Positions 13,333-13,498 of a DNA stretch of 13,498 nt are shown here, one piece after another. The notes under the pieces were generated by a model, which did not search any database, was not told the DNA's origin, and saw only the letters and a list, made by a program, of their open reading frames with translations. Position 1 is the stretch's first letter. The number at the start of each line of letters is the position of its first letter. The DNA comes from Candidatus Mcinerneyibacteriota bacterium (GTDB lineage: Bacteria > Macinerneyibacteriota > Macinerneyibacteria > Macinerneyibacteriales > DSCS01): positions 1 through 13,498 of the forward strand of contig JAFGWL010000014.1 in assembly GCA_016937175.1 (NCBI GenBank). The letters are read 5' to 3'. A program made the translations under genes and the position numbers.

Positions 13333-13498
13333 ATGCACACAAAAAAGCCTGATCTCGCTGACGACAATCTTTTGCGTCTTCTGACGCAGATGTCACTTCC
13401 AGCCATTGTGGCCATGTCGGTCAATGCCCTTTCCAATGTGGTAGTTGCCGCCTCTGTGGGCCGGGGAGTCGGGACACCGGGGCTGGCGGGGGCCTCCC
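13333..13498 (+). CDS. MATE-family efflux transporter, N-terminal fragment (3' end outside window)
   Basis: Only 55 residues are in the window, and the frame stays open to the end. After a polar start (MHTKKPDLADDNLL) comes a hydrophobic segment, LPAIVAMSVNALSNVVVAA, followed by VGRGVGTPGLAGAS. The order LPAI...N...V...VGRGVG...LAG matches the first two helices of bacterial MATE antiporters of the DinF/NorM superfamily, which export cationic drugs or metabolites with Na+ or H+. The ATG at 13333 has only a weak GAAAG string upstream, so a different start is possible. Substrate cannot be told. It lies 15 bases after the tdh hairpin. Confidence 0.7.
   Translation, partial: MHTKKPDLADDNLLRLLTQMSLPAIVAMSVNALSNVVVAASVGRGVGTPGLAGAS

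Overview
The window reads as chromosome of an anaerobic or microaerophilic bacterium that is densely packed, moderately GC-rich and mostly coded on the + strand. The oxidative-stress equipment is entirely non-heme iron (flavodiiron protein, rubredoxin, superoxide reductase, ferritin, rubrerythrin), which is typical of strict anaerobes. A minus-strand lipoprotein with a relaxed lipobox (Leu-Phe-Gln before the Cys) makes Spirochaetota a reasonable guess. That assignment is inference and not proven by any single gene.

Layout. (1) 1-2804: the 3' end of a pyrimidine operon, pyrK (5'-truncated) - pyrD - pyrF, followed by a zinc-ribbon/YIP1 membrane protein. All four genes overlap their neighbours, and a strong hairpin covers the last stop codon. 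(2) 2836-6730: an oxygen/peroxide defence locus. A PerR gene has a promoter (TTGAAA-16-TATAAT) whose -10 lies inside a perfect 7-1-7 palindrome. Next comes a second promoter with a Per-box-like site and the run flavodiiron protein - rubredoxin (GTG start, 54 aa) - small diiron erythrin - desulfoferrodoxin - ferritin - rubrerythrin, closed by a textbook terminator. (3) 6729-7427, minus strand: a small predicted lipoprotein convergent on that operon. (4) 7475-10103: gpsA and a long uridine-kinase-like nucleoside kinase. (5) 10109-12302: an exact-consensus promoter (TTGACA-16-TATAAT), a leader with an inverted repeat, then an SPFH protein with three zinc ribbons, a coiled-coil protein of unknown function and a compact DUF523 protein. 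(6) 12328-13318: an SDR-type L-threonine 3-dehydrogenase ended by a 14-bp hairpin. (7) 13333-end: the start of a MATE-family transporter.

How the genes work together. In the PerR locus the flavodiiron protein would reduce O2, desulfoferrodoxin superoxide and rubrerythrin peroxide, with rubredoxin as shared electron donor. Ferritin and the small erythrin would hold or oxidise the iron that drives Fenton chemistry. PerR keeps all five metal ligands of the Bacillus protein at a constant offset, and both promoters carry matching operators, so a peroxide-derepressed regulon can be read directly from the sequence. The SPFH/coiled-coil/DUF523 unit is the least explained part of the window. No tRNA, rRNA, CRISPR array, insertion sequence or attachment site was seen, and no gap without a gene exceeds about 130 bases.
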